Assembly: GCA_026873275.1 (NCBI GenBank) | Contig: JANTUC010000005.1 | Location: 2,046,001-2,110,000 of the forward strand | Length of the DNA: 64,000 nucleotides | From: Pseudopithomyces maydicus | Lineage: Eukaryota; Ascomycota; Dothideomycetes; Pleosporales; Didymosphaeriaceae | Direction of reading: 5' to 3' | Shown: positions 33,318-43,618 of the stretch, piece after piece | How positions within the stretch are numbered: the first letter of the stretch is position 1 | Layout of the letters: every line of letters begins with the position of its first letter | Position numbers and translations under genes: made by a program | The notes under the pieces: generated by a model | What the model was told of the DNA's origin: nothing | Databases searched by the model: none | The model's input: only the letters and a program-made list of their open reading frames with translations

Positions 33318-35529
33318 GTTTGCAATGTCTGCACTGTGCGATCAAACGCCCGTCTTCCAAGGTTGGTGAGCTGTCAGCTATTGGTCACCGTCGCCATCTT
33401 TAAGACGAGAGGAAAGTCATCACGAGGTGGGGCAGAGCTGCGTCCGACTGCTGCCCGCACTCGGGGCAGGGCACGTCTTCCCCTCATGATCGTGGGGTAT
33501 GGGATTGTGCCCCACATGCACCGGCCTTTGGAGACCAGCCCGCCAAGGCCGGTCAGGTGATGGCTGAGTCAGCTGGGCATGCTTTGCTGGTGCCATCTCG
33601 AAATGACGAGGGGGAGGGGCAGGGCACCCGGGCAAGCGCGACGAAGGACGTCTGGGGATTTCGAAGTGATGTCAACTTGGAGACGTGCGGTGAGCAGCGA
33701 GCAAGAGCACTGCGCAGAGCGGTGGACCCGATGACGTCGGCGCCAGCAGCAATGCGTGTGCGCGGCTCCACATGCCGCTTTCGGTCGCGAGCGCATGCGA
33801 CGCCGCCATCAATACCTACCGTGGTGCCTGGTGGCAATGATCAGCTGTAGCCGCGACGATGCGTAATGCGGCTGGTGCGGTATTGCGCGGTATTGCGCGG
33901 TGGTGGGCGTGCATGGGCAGTCAGAGTCAGCACGCTGTGATTGTGATGTGATGAGGGGCTGGCCCCCGGGGGTCTGTTGGGGCTGTTGGGGGCATAATGT
34001 GGCTGCGCACACAGGCGCTGCACAGCGACTCCAGTCCAGCTTCCAATGTCTCTCTCGATGCGCGTCAACGATAGATGGTGAAGCAGTCAAGGGGAACGGC
34101 TGGGGTGGCCGCCCTCTCGTCCAATTGTCGCAACCTGTTGGGAACTGGGCGTGCATCGCCGCTTCCGTCTGAGCTGACCTCGCTGCCCACACTGCTCACC
34201 CGGGTTAGCGCCCACTCGAGCTTTTCGAGCCGCATCCGCTTCCCCCAAAACCTCTTTCCTGATTCACCGCGGCCATGGAAACACGGCCTGCTTGCCTTGC
34301 AGCCCGACGACATCTGGGCTCGTCCGTCCCACAATTCTGCCCTTCGCATCGACTGTCTGTCGGCCTCAGCACCGGGCAATCTGTCTCAGGGGGCGTTCGA
34401 GAACACAATAGCGACTGCTCCACCACGCTTGCTATCGCGGACATCCCACGTCGTCCGGCTGAAGTCGACTATTGGACACGCAGCGTGCCTCTGCGGACCC
34501 ATATATACCCACTGATAGCTATCTCGCATTGCTCAAATCGTCCCTCGCCTTGATCCTGGCAATACTTGGACGTTCCACTTTTCCAACGCGCCCCAAGCAC
34601 GCAAATCCGTGACTTCCATCCGATGCAGAAAGAGCCTCTGTAGCTCACCCTTAGGTTCTCTTCGGATTACCGGGATCGGTAAGCTTGCCATTGACATGTT
34701 TTTTTAACCTTCACGCGACGTTGCCGTGACTGCCCGTGAGGAAGGCTATTGCTGTGCCCTGCCGCGAGCCCGCGGTCGTCCGTCCGAACCACCATGATCC
34801 CAGAATAACAGCACGCGGCAGCTAATAGCCGCTCCCGTCCAACACCAAGATGATTCATGTGAGCCCGTTCCACAATTCTGGTGTCGGCGCTTCCCCTAGT
34901 TCACCGAGCTTCTTTGTCGCAGCTGACGAACACCATCCTCGACCCTTCTGGCCGGGCTTTGAGCTAATGTATCCGACAAGAAAAAATCGGATCCCTTGCC
35001 GCCACAAGGGTCTAACATTTTGATAGCTCCCGCGTATTCCCTGCACGCATTAGTCTTTTTGTTCTTATCAACCATGGGAATCGACGCTCGTCATACAAGC
35101 GTCCTGACACTTACAAAACCATTCCTGCTAGCTTCCGCCGCAATCCTACTTTGCATTGCGAACATTGCATACCACCCTCGCCCAGAGACTCATCCCCGAA
35201 CCACGGTTCTGCTTTTTCCACCATCTCATAGCTCCACCGAGACTTCTCCGCGACATACATATCTAGCTCCAGCACGACTAGATATCAACCACCCATACCC
35301 CTCATTCCCGACCTTATCACTAGTGCAGCACACCCACTTCTTGTCCTCGTTAGGGGCGGCCGGCCGTACTTATCGTCAGGGGTTGCATTGTCGCAGACCC
35401 ATTTCCCGTCAGATAATCTTGAGTCACCACGTGCGTCCAGGACGAGCCGTTGAGGCAACCTACCGCGACCCCCTGGGTCACATCCCTTAGCGTTTCTGCC
35501 CAAAAGCTTGCGTGCTACAAGGATATAGA
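33318..35529. other. Divergent intergenic region, 2.2 kb
   Basis: Shared upstream region of the FAD monooxygenase (minus) and the PRM10-like gene (plus). A direct 10-bp repeat (TATTGCGCGG twice) is at 33881-33900. An ATG at 35074 opens a 138-codon frame ending at 35490, 40 bp before the PRM10-like start; it begins with a hydrophobic segment (FLLASAAILLCIANIAY) but is otherwise featureless. It could be an upstream ORF in the leader. No other gene is supported. Confidence 0.45.
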
Positions 35530-38199
35530 ATGGATTCCCACCATCTTAGTTCCTTTTCCCCTCCCCAACACAACCGTGAAGGTTCAATGTCTGCTCCCGG
35601 TCGGAAGCGAGTTGGCTTTACTCAAGGAACAACATCTTCCCCGCCTTCCCCGCCGCAGAACGAGGATATATCATCTGCGGGTAACAACACACCGTTACGG
35701 AGAGCCGACATTTCTCATGAAGAGCTGGCCGAGTCCGTACGCGAAGCCCTCGCCCCCCTATACGATGAACCACACGAGAATATCCAAAAGCCTCGGCCAG
35801 CCATTAGGAAGACGCCCAGGACCCCACCACAATTCCAGCTTGGTCAAGATCAAGATCAAGAGCTGGAGGAATTTAACGAGGAGAAGAAGAGATCAGGCAT
35901 CGAGGCCCAGAAGCGTGCCACGAAGCTATCGAAGAGTGTCGGCACATATTCCGCTCCAATCTCGCGACGGAATTCGAACGAGTCCCTTGTGCCACAGCAC
36001 ATCGAAGATGGCCAACGTGTTCAGTCTGGCTACACCTCTGATGGAACCACTGACGGCGAAGCTGACGAGCCTGAGCATATGAAACATGCACGGCAGCTGT
36101 TCAGACAACACACAGTGCGAGTGGCACCGACCATCAAACCTGAAGATCTCTATCATTCTGAAGGGCTCGTTCTTGATGGTACCACAACACCTGCTACTGT
36201 AATCGATATTGCTGATGAGCACGTACCACGTCCTGCAAAGTTCCGTACTGGCGTTCTTGGTACCTTGTTGAAAGCCTCCAATGCAGCAGCCGGTGTATCA
36301 ACACCACCCCGGAACAGAGCAACCGGTCATGGGCGGAACCCCAGCTCCGGAACTCTGAGTGGAGCTTCGACTGTTGCGAACTCGCCACGATCATCGCCAC
36401 CAGCATCTGGTACATCGACGCCCCGGTTTGGAAAGCCCTGGATGCGAAGCCACAACCATTCGAACAGCTCCGTCAATTCTATTTCTCGCCTGATAGAATC
36501 TTCGTCTATGCTTGCCACGCCTGCCCAGAAGGACATGAGCCACGAAATTGGTGCGCAATACAAGAAGCTTCGCCCGGGTATGGGAAAGCGCCAAGGGTCC
36601 GATAATTCCATAACGACAAAGGCCAAGCGCAAGGCGCGCAAGGAAGAGGAATACAAAATCAAGATTCATCTGGCTGGCACCCTCGCTCGTCAGAACTACC
36701 TGCGTAAGCTGTGTAAAGCTCTGATGATGTACGGTGCCCCTACCCATCGCTTGGAAGAATACATGAACATGTCTGCTCGTGTATTGGAGATTGAAGCTCA
36801 ATTTCTGTACATGCCAGGCTGCATGATTTGTGCATTCGATGACAGTTCTGTCCATACTAGCGAGGTCAAGCTTGTACGCACCAGTCAAGGAGTAGATCTC
36901 GGTAAACTTCGCGATGTACACGAGATCTACAAAGACGTGGTGCATGATCGAATCGGTGTGGAAGAAGCCACGCCACGGTTGGATGCTATCATGGTCCGGA
37001 AGAACAAATTTGGTGCCTGGCTACGGGTACCCGTCTACGGATTGGCATCTGCCAGCGTGGGTCCCTTTGCATTCCAGGCGCGGCCGATTGATCTGCCATT
37101 CTGTTTCCTTCTTGGGTGTATTCTGGGTTGGCTGCAACTCATCGTGTCGCCTGGTAACGATCTCTTTAGCAACGTTTTCGAGATTGGAGCTGCAGTCATC
37201 ACCAGTTTCGCTGCGCGTGCTCTTGGTTCCATACCTGGACCCGATGGCCATCCTCTGTTCTGTTTCAGTGCCATGGCTCAGTCCTCGATTGCTTTGATCC
37301 TACCCGGTTTCACGGTGCTATCTGCGTCCCTTGAGCTCCAAAGCAAGCACCTCGTTGCCGGTTCAGTGCGCATGGTATATGCTATCATCTACTCGCTCTT
37401 CCTAGGTTTCGGCATCACTATTGGCACGGTCCTTTTCGGGTTGATGTACAAGGACGCAACCTCTGAAACTCAATGCCACAACCCCATGTCGAGTCACTGG
37501 TACTATTTCTTTGTCATCGCTTTCTCCTTATGCCTGATGATCATTAACCAGGCAAAGTACAAGCAGATGCCCATGATGGTTGTCATTTCTTTGGCTGGTT
37601 ACGTGGTCAACTACCACTCATCCACCTACTTCAAGAGCAATGCCCAAGTGAGTAATACACTGGGAGCTCTTGCCATTGGTCTCGCAGCCAACCTACAAGC
37701 AAGATTTGGTCGGCACGTCGAAAATTGGAGCCTGGATTTGTGGGAAAACAAGCTCCGCCCGCAATGGACACGCCTTCGAAAGCGTTACATGCGAAGCCGT
37801 CACGGCGCACATTACAAGTACGAGAGTACAAAGACAAAGTCGCACTCGCACTCCCGGTCCAGCTCGATGTCGGATTTTGTTCCACACGTTCGCAAAATTG
37901 GATACGGTCTCGCGGCTGCTACCATGTTGCCCGCCATCTTTGTCCAAGTTCCTTCAGGTCTATCGGTGCAAGGTTCGCTGGTCTCAGGCATCAGTTCCGC
38001 CGATCAGATCGTTCGAAACACCACTGGAAATGCTACGACCGTCACGGCATACGACTCGAGCGGTAGCCTAAACAGCGTCGCACTAAACGTGGGTTTCAGC
38101 GTCATTCAGATCGCAATCGGCATCACTGTCGGATTGTTTCTCGCGGCACTTCTAGTGTACCCGCTCGGAAAGAGGAGGAGTGGTCTTTTCAGCTTTTAG
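35530..38199 (+). CDS. PRM10: PRM10/ThrE-family (DUF1212) multi-pass membrane protein
   Basis: Single-exon gene, 889 aa from the ATG at 35530 (MDSHHLSSF). The first about 380 residues are disordered and rich in S, T, P, R and charged residues. They are followed by the ThrE-like domain: a soluble part (ARQNYLRKLCKALMMYGAPTHRLE..., MPGCMICAFDD) and about five helices. A second block of about five helices follows (YYFFVIAFSLCLMIINQAKYKQMPMMVVISLAGYVVNY). A late disordered loop (about 750-785, Ser/His-rich) and a final hydrophobic helix near the C-terminus complete it. The family includes yeast Prm10, a pheromone-regulated membrane protein of unknown biochemical role, and bacterial ThrE, a threonine exporter; amino-acid export is therefore only a possibility. 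The frame is intact. The start could lie in a spliced upstream exon, but none is needed. Confidence 0.88.
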   Translation: MDSHHLSSFSPPQHNREGSMSAPGRKRVGFTQGTTSSPPSPPQNEDISSAGNNTPLRRADISHEELAESVREALAPLYDEPHENIQKPRPAIRKTPRTPPQFQLGQDQDQELEEFNEEKKRSGIEAQKRATKLSKSVGTYSAPISRRNSNESLVPQHIEDGQRVQSGYTSDGTTDGEADEPEHMKHARQLFRQHTVRVAPTIKPEDLYHSEGLVLDGTTTPATVIDIADEHVPRPAKFRTGVLGTLLKASNAAAGVSTPPRNRATGHGRNPSSGTLSGASTVANSPRSSPPASGTSTPRFGKPWMRSHNHSNSSVNSISRLIESSSMLATPAQKDMSHEIGAQYKKLRPGMGKRQGSDNSITTKAKRKARKEEEYKIKIHLAGTLARQNYLRKLCKALMMYGAPTHRLEEYMNMSARVLEIEAQFLYMPGCMICAFDDSSVHTSEVKLVRTSQGVDLGKLRDVHEIYKDVVHDRIGVEEATPRLDAIMVRKNKFGAWLRVPVYGLASASVGPFAFQARPIDLPFCFLLGCILGWLQLIVSPGNDLFSNVFEIGAAVITSFAARALGSIPGPDGHPLFCFSAMAQSSIALILPGFTVLSASLELQSKHLVAGSVRMVYAIIYSLFLGFGITIGTVLFGLMYKDATSETQCHNPMSSHWYYFFVIAFSLCLMIINQAKYKQMPMMVVISLAGYVVNYHSSTYFKSNAQVSNTLGALAIGLAANLQARFGRHVENWSLDLWENKLRPQWTRLRKRYMRSRHGAHYKYESTKTKSHSHSRSSSMSDFVPHVRKIGYGLAAATMLPAIFVQVPSGLSVQGSLVSGISSADQIVRNTTGNATTVTAYDSSGSLNSVALNVGFSVIQIAIGITVGLFLAALLVYPLGKRRSGLFSF

Positions 38200-41100
38200 T
38201 TTACTTCGAAACATAGACGCTGGCGTTGTTTCTCTCTTGGGCGCGGTTTTGGATTTGCATCAGGAGCGTATAGAGCGTGCATTTGGAGCGTTGAAGCGAT
38301 CATTCACATTCGTTAGAGCATCTTAGATTTCAGTTGCCTATGTAATATTAATACCACATGCATACATACCTACCACCATAAACTCGATCTATCTACAATC
38401 CTGCAATACTCAAATGCAGCTCCATCCTCCTCTCTCATACAAGACGATCCTCAACCCACAACCCGAAACACGAAACACCAAACAACCCCTCCTGTCACGC
38501 CCAAAGTGTGGTCCCCACCCCCATGAATCGCCGCCAACACCCTACCTACCTACCCATCTTCCAAAAATAGGCCCCCCTCCGATCCGCGGACAGACTTCCC
38601 GTTTCGTTGAGCCCGCCTTTTTTCCTCTCCTTTGACAGGTGCACCGTCGCGGATTTCACATGTCGCTGGGCTGGGTGGGACGGACAAAGGTGGAGCTGCC
38701 CGGAGGGTTCCGCACCAATGCACGGTAGGTAGATAACGCGATCAATGCGACGGGCAGGGATCGTTGGAGGGCGGGTTCTAGAACGTGGGTTTGAGGGTGG
38801 TGGGTTGGTTGGTGGGTGGTTAGTTGGTTGTGATGGGTGGTAGGTGGGTAGGAGAGGAGGGCAGCGCGGGAATAGTGGATCGGTGGTTTCGGGTGGCAGC
38901 GGAGCGGGTATCTAGCAGTTTGTATGTACCGTATCTATCGGGTGGGTTTCCGAGTACGTAGGTGAGTGTCTATTCGTATGTGTGTAAGCGAAAAGGGCCG
39001 AATTGGCGCGTATGGTGTAAGTAGGGAGGTGCTGGTATTCGTATGTATGTAGACTATTGGATGCGAGTACCGCGTGGGCAGGGGAGAGCGGCGTGGGAGA
39101 GTGGGGGTGAGACACGTCGGTTACGCGTCGATTACGATTGTGTCTGGAGGAGGTAGCATCTCTCGTTACAGTATGTTGAGGAGTTGATGCCGCGGACGGG
39201 GCGGATGGCTGGCTTGGTGAGGTCATCGTGGGTGCTTGGTGGAGTGTCTACTTAAACTTGGGGATCGCGAAGGAAAGGCGGTTCTCAGGCAATGGGGTGA
39301 GGAAGTGCGTCTGGGTTATTCGTGTTCGTTTCGATGATGTGAAGGATTGCTTGACGACGGGTACCACAGGGCATCTTTAGGCCTTCTCTCGTGGCTTCGG
39401 AATTGGTTCAATCCTTCTCAATCCTTCTCTGAATTAGCATCGAACGTTTGATCGAGAACGTTGCTTCAAGCCTCAAAGCTACCTCGCACGGCACCGTGGA
39501 GAGAATCCCTTAAAAATCTCGCGTCGACAAATAGTCTTGAGGATAGAAAAGGAATATGAACTCTGGCTCTGTTGCGGATACATTACGATGGGTCCACAGA
39601 TGAAATCCACGGCCTGCTGAGAGACACGTAGTCTAGGCCGTCGAGTTCGCGTGTGAAAACAACGATACAAGACTTCGCTGATACACTGATTTCCTTCTCT
39701 GATTCACCATGTTCAGATTCAGAATCTGCCCACTTTTTCAGGGGTAACTGACCTTCTCAATTTCTATCAAGCTCCGCGTACATTACTGGGCTATCTGACT
39801 TGAAGTCACAGTGCGAGAATTCAACCCTGTGTTCTAGCTCACGTTTTTTCGGCTAAATTGACTACATGTAGACTCCTTGAGATACGATGCACTAACGGCC
39901 CTGAGTGAGTGCTCGGGGCCATAGTTAATGTTTGCGCTGGCGAAGCAACTAGAGGCGTTTTTGGATCAGTTGCATTAATGACCAATGCCACAGCGTTATA
40001 GGCCCAGAGAAGGGAGTCGTTGGGAGGAGGGAGGAGGAGGAGGAGGAAGAGGAGGAGAAGGGGTCCTCTTGTGCATTCATTTCCATCGCAGAGTTATCAA
40101 TCCTTGAGTCCCATGTTGTGATTTCTGTCTAATTTGTGTTCTTATTTCGTGAAAATGTTACCTATATGCCCTCGGTTGCCTAATCATCTTACCAGTTCAA
40201 AAGAACTGACATTGAGATACTTTACTGATAGTGGGGACGGCCTTGGACTTTGTTTAGAATCCTGGGCATTAATACATAGATAGAGGCAATCCGCACAGGA
40301 CTTTCACACAGGAACTAGATACGATACTTTCAAATGATTTTTCGAGGACCCAAAGTTTGCTTATAGTTTCTTACCTTTGTCTTCTTCCGTGGTTTTGATT
40401 TATTCAGCCATCGATGGATATATAGTCTTGTCCTCATTATTGGCTGTCGACTTTCATGTTTGTTGGTCTTAACAGTTCAATGCGCACTTACTATTAAAAG
40501 TCACAGCCACCGCCACCGCCACAACCTTAACGCCAACTAGCCGCACGGGTCTTTTTATAGCGCATGCAATAAGGGGCTAACATCAAATGATCTGGAAGAT
40601 TTTTGGGACTAGTTTATGATCTACCCGAAAACTGTGACCTCTGAAAGTGCTATCGACTGACCCATGACGTGGGCATATTTACGACAATTATCAATGTGTT
40701 CTATATCTTGTATGATATATGTATAGCTTGAACAACGCGCTAAGCTAAATTGCTTCTTTTGTGTTCAAATCTTCTGTACATGGCTGGCGTGATACATGCT
40801 TAAATCATACGTTTTTCGAATTGGTATTGGAAGAGATATAATTCTATATTTCAGCTGACACGAATAACATGAGTGATGCAGTTTGCCCTATCTATATATC
40901 TACAACCAGAAGCTGGTGAAAGAAAAGAAAAAACTATGGGATATTTCGAAATCTACTACGGAAGCCCCTTTTACTACGGCATTAAAGTGCACGTGGACGT
41001 GCATTCCCATTAGTCTAGCGCACGGGTAGATAGCATTATCGGAGCGGTCTGGGGAATTGGTTAGGACTGACATGTCTTGCACTTTTTTTCAAAGCATTAC

Positions 41101-41873
41101 AGCTTCTTCCTCGACGATGTGGTAAAAGCGGGGTTTCGGGGTGCACATGCGTGCAGAAGTGCTTCATGAACTCTGATCTACACGCATCAAGCCAGGAATA
41201 GACACAAGGGCAAGACAACGATAGAAAAACATGGTGTTTCAGCTTCCATGCAACCGTTGTCGGCTGATCTTGGTTCTTCGTATACTTGCATAATTCGCCG
41301 CTAATGGAGCGGCTGAACGCCACAATTGCTTGGTTGCTACGCCAACATCAATTGACTGTCGCACAGCGATGCAGGGCTCGGCGAATTCACTGTTGAGCAT
41401 CGTTTTATTAACTGATCTACGTGATGGGTATGTTTCTCGTAGATTTGGCGGGTAAATCAATAGCCATGTATGGAAGGTGTTGTGGATTGATCAATGTACT
41501 AATAACAAATACAGTTGTCAAATTACGCTAATAAATGTCCGAAATCCTAAAATGTACATACATTTGACACATTAGTGTTAAGAGTGGATTTCGCTTCATT
41601 GTAAAAGCGCACCGTCTGGGACTAAATCGCTAGCTCATCGCAACGGTAGCTTCTCCGGCGATGAAATTATGAGGAACCGAGTAAAAACCTCAGCCGTTCG
41701 ATTCAGCCAGCCTCCTTAACTTGAATCATGACGTGGTACCAATAAACTGTGGTGTCTCGCCACTGTACTCAGGTACACAACATCTGCATATATCATCCGA
41801 TCCGAGACCTCATCACGTCTTTTCTACCACCGATTCCATCATTATACCGACAATCGCTACCAACACTATCACC
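38200..41873. other. Gene-poor stretch, 3.7 kb
   Basis: No coding region is supported. Around 38.4-39.3 kb it is rich in ACCTACC and GGTTGGTGGG-like simple sequence. From 39.7 to 41.7 kb it is AT-rich with dense stops in all frames. A purine tract lies at about 40022-40062. I looked for transposase or reverse-transcriptase remnants and for tRNA A/B boxes and saw none that hold up. It may hold the long promoter of the GPI-type gene at 41874. Confidence 0.5.
40022..40062 (+). repeat. (GGA)n-type purine microsatellite
   Basis: About 40 bp of uninterrupted purine, mainly GGA/GGAA units, in otherwise non-coding DNA. A simple repeat only. Confidence 0.8.
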
Positions 41874-42722
41874 ATGCAATACCTCTATTTGACTTTGGCT
41901 GCTGCCATCTCTTGCGTCCACGCCCAGACCACAGATACGGCGTCCGCTGGCTCAAGTCCCATCGGAGCTGTCATTCCTGTCGGCGAGAACTGCGACCCCA
42001 AAGGCACGCCTTGTGCGCTAGGAGCGGACTGCTATGCTGTGAACTCGATGTTGCAGCCGGTTTGCGGAAACTTCCAAGCTTCTTGCACCAGCGACCAACA
42101 GTGTGCATTCAACACATGCAATGGAGGCTTCTGCAACGGCTTCCTTTCGTCGGCCTCATCTTCAGCGCCACCCGCTACCACCTCCTCCGCATGCCCTGCC
42201 CCAGGTTCAACCGATAGCCAGGGAAGATACAGCTGCAACCCGGCTCACCAGTACCCCTCTGGCCAAGAGTGCCTCCTCATTGACGGCTGCTACTTTTTGT
42301 CCTCCACTCTCCCGTCGTCCGCCTCCAGCGCTCCGACATCAGCACCCACTGCCCCGGCTGGCTCTCTGTCGCTCGGCGAGGAGTGCGACCCTCACCAGGA
42401 ACCATCTCCATGTGCTGGTGGCGCACAGTGCTGGGCTTCGAACGCTGGTTTGATCGCTCAATGCGGTAACTTCAACGCCGCTTGCAAAGCCGACTCCGAA
42501 TGTGCCTACAACACTTGCAACAACGGTCTCTGCAACGGTTTCAAGCCCTCTGGTTCTTATAACGCCTCTTCTATCATGCCTTCCTCTACCGGCGGTTACG
42601 CGACCGGCGCACCCACGAGCACTTCGACTTCGACTCCTCCTTTCTACACTGGTGCCGCTTCTGTAGAGAAGGTCAGCGGAGCAATGGCCGCAGTGATGGC
42701 AGCGATTGCTTTTGCTTTGTAG
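41874..42722 (+). CDS. Secreted Cys-rich protein, duplicated module, probable GPI anchor
   Basis: Not a named family that I recognise. The ATG at 41874 gives a clean signal peptide (MQYLYLTLAAAISCVHA). Two homologous modules, each about 60 residues with eight Cys, occupy about 38-94 and 165-224. They share the pattern GExCDP...PCA-GAxCxA-N...CGNFxAxC...CAxNTCNxGxCNGF. Between them is a four-Cys segment (ACPAPGSTDSQGRYSC...GQECLLIDGCYF) flanked by Ser/Ala/Pro linkers. The C-terminus is Ser/Thr-rich and ends in a hydrophobic tail (SGAMAAVMAAIAFAL), the usual GPI-attachment layout, so the protein probably sits on the cell wall or plasma membrane. 282 aa, no intron. Role could be structural, adhesive or host-interacting; nothing in the sequence decides. 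Confidence 0.85.
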   Translation: MQYLYLTLAAAISCVHAQTTDTASAGSSPIGAVIPVGENCDPKGTPCALGADCYAVNSMLQPVCGNFQASCTSDQQCAFNTCNGGFCNGFLSSASSSAPPATTSSACPAPGSTDSQGRYSCNPAHQYPSGQECLLIDGCYFLSSTLPSSASSAPTSAPTAPAGSLSLGEECDPHQEPSPCAGGAQCWASNAGLIAQCGNFNAACKADSECAYNTCNNGLCNGFKPSGSYNASSIMPSSTGGYATGAPTSTSTSTPPFYTGAASVEKVSGAMAAVMAAIAFAL

Positions 42723-43618
42723 AAGGCATTAGGAAAGGAAGATGATAGTTCTGGAGAAGTTTGGTTCGAGTACGGCGGAAATAAAATTTTCAACGTCGCT
42801 TCGAATATAAGACGGATGGAACTTGCGAGGATGCAATAATAGAATTATAATTTAATTACATTACCATATTTCAAAGACGCCTGCATGTTGCCTCAGGGTG
42901 TATATATTTCGTCTCTTGTTTTATGTTGACACAGACAGATAATACACCTTTATCGGGCACTGCTTTCTTGAATGATCGACAGTGTTTTCCTCGTACTCTA
43001 CAACCACTGCAGCCACGTTGTTGATGTTGGCATTGAATTTTAAATTCGTGGAGTAGATCATAATAGGCTAGGATGCTGATGTTCCTGTGATTCCCCGATG
43101 ATGTAAATCTGACCGGCTGCAGCTATCTGCACATTAGGTAGGGAGCTACACCGCAAGCTCTATAGAAATGCCTGTAACGCAACCGAGGAACGATTCATGA
43201 TACGATCTAGCTTCGTGATGCAGTGTCGATGAAAAGTTCGGATTCAGACTCCCGAATGTTTTCTTTGCAAATCATCTGACTCTAGCCTCGGTGTAATGTT
43301 AACACGAGAGGACCTAGCTCCAAGGAAAACGTCCCGATTTCCCCACATTCCGATCACCGCCGAGGTCTTCTCCAGCCTCGCAAAATCCTTGTTCAGGAGA
43401 ATATCTGGGGTTATCCAATCGTAGAATTGGTGCCGTGCGCCAGAACGACGGAAAATGCGGAGTAGTGTTCCCCGCACATTTCGGCAAGTTTGTCGGGTCG
43501 CATATGCGAGGTCCGATGTTGGCACTATATTCGAGCTTAAAAGTCTGGGGTTGCAGATACAAACGTCACCTCGGATCAACATTTGCAGCAGCCCTTGTGA
43601 GGTGCATTAATTGCGAGC
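42723..43618. other. Intergenic region upstream of the GH78 gene
   Basis: 0.9 kb, AT-rich in its first half. Frames near 43244-43582 (minus) have no recognisable features. It should contain the GH78 promoter. Confidence 0.5.

Noticed and set aside
41640..41710. tRNA-like A box (TAGCTCA...GGTAG) and B box (GTTCGATTC)
   Set aside because: No acceptor or anticodon stem can be formed and the T stem pairs poorly.
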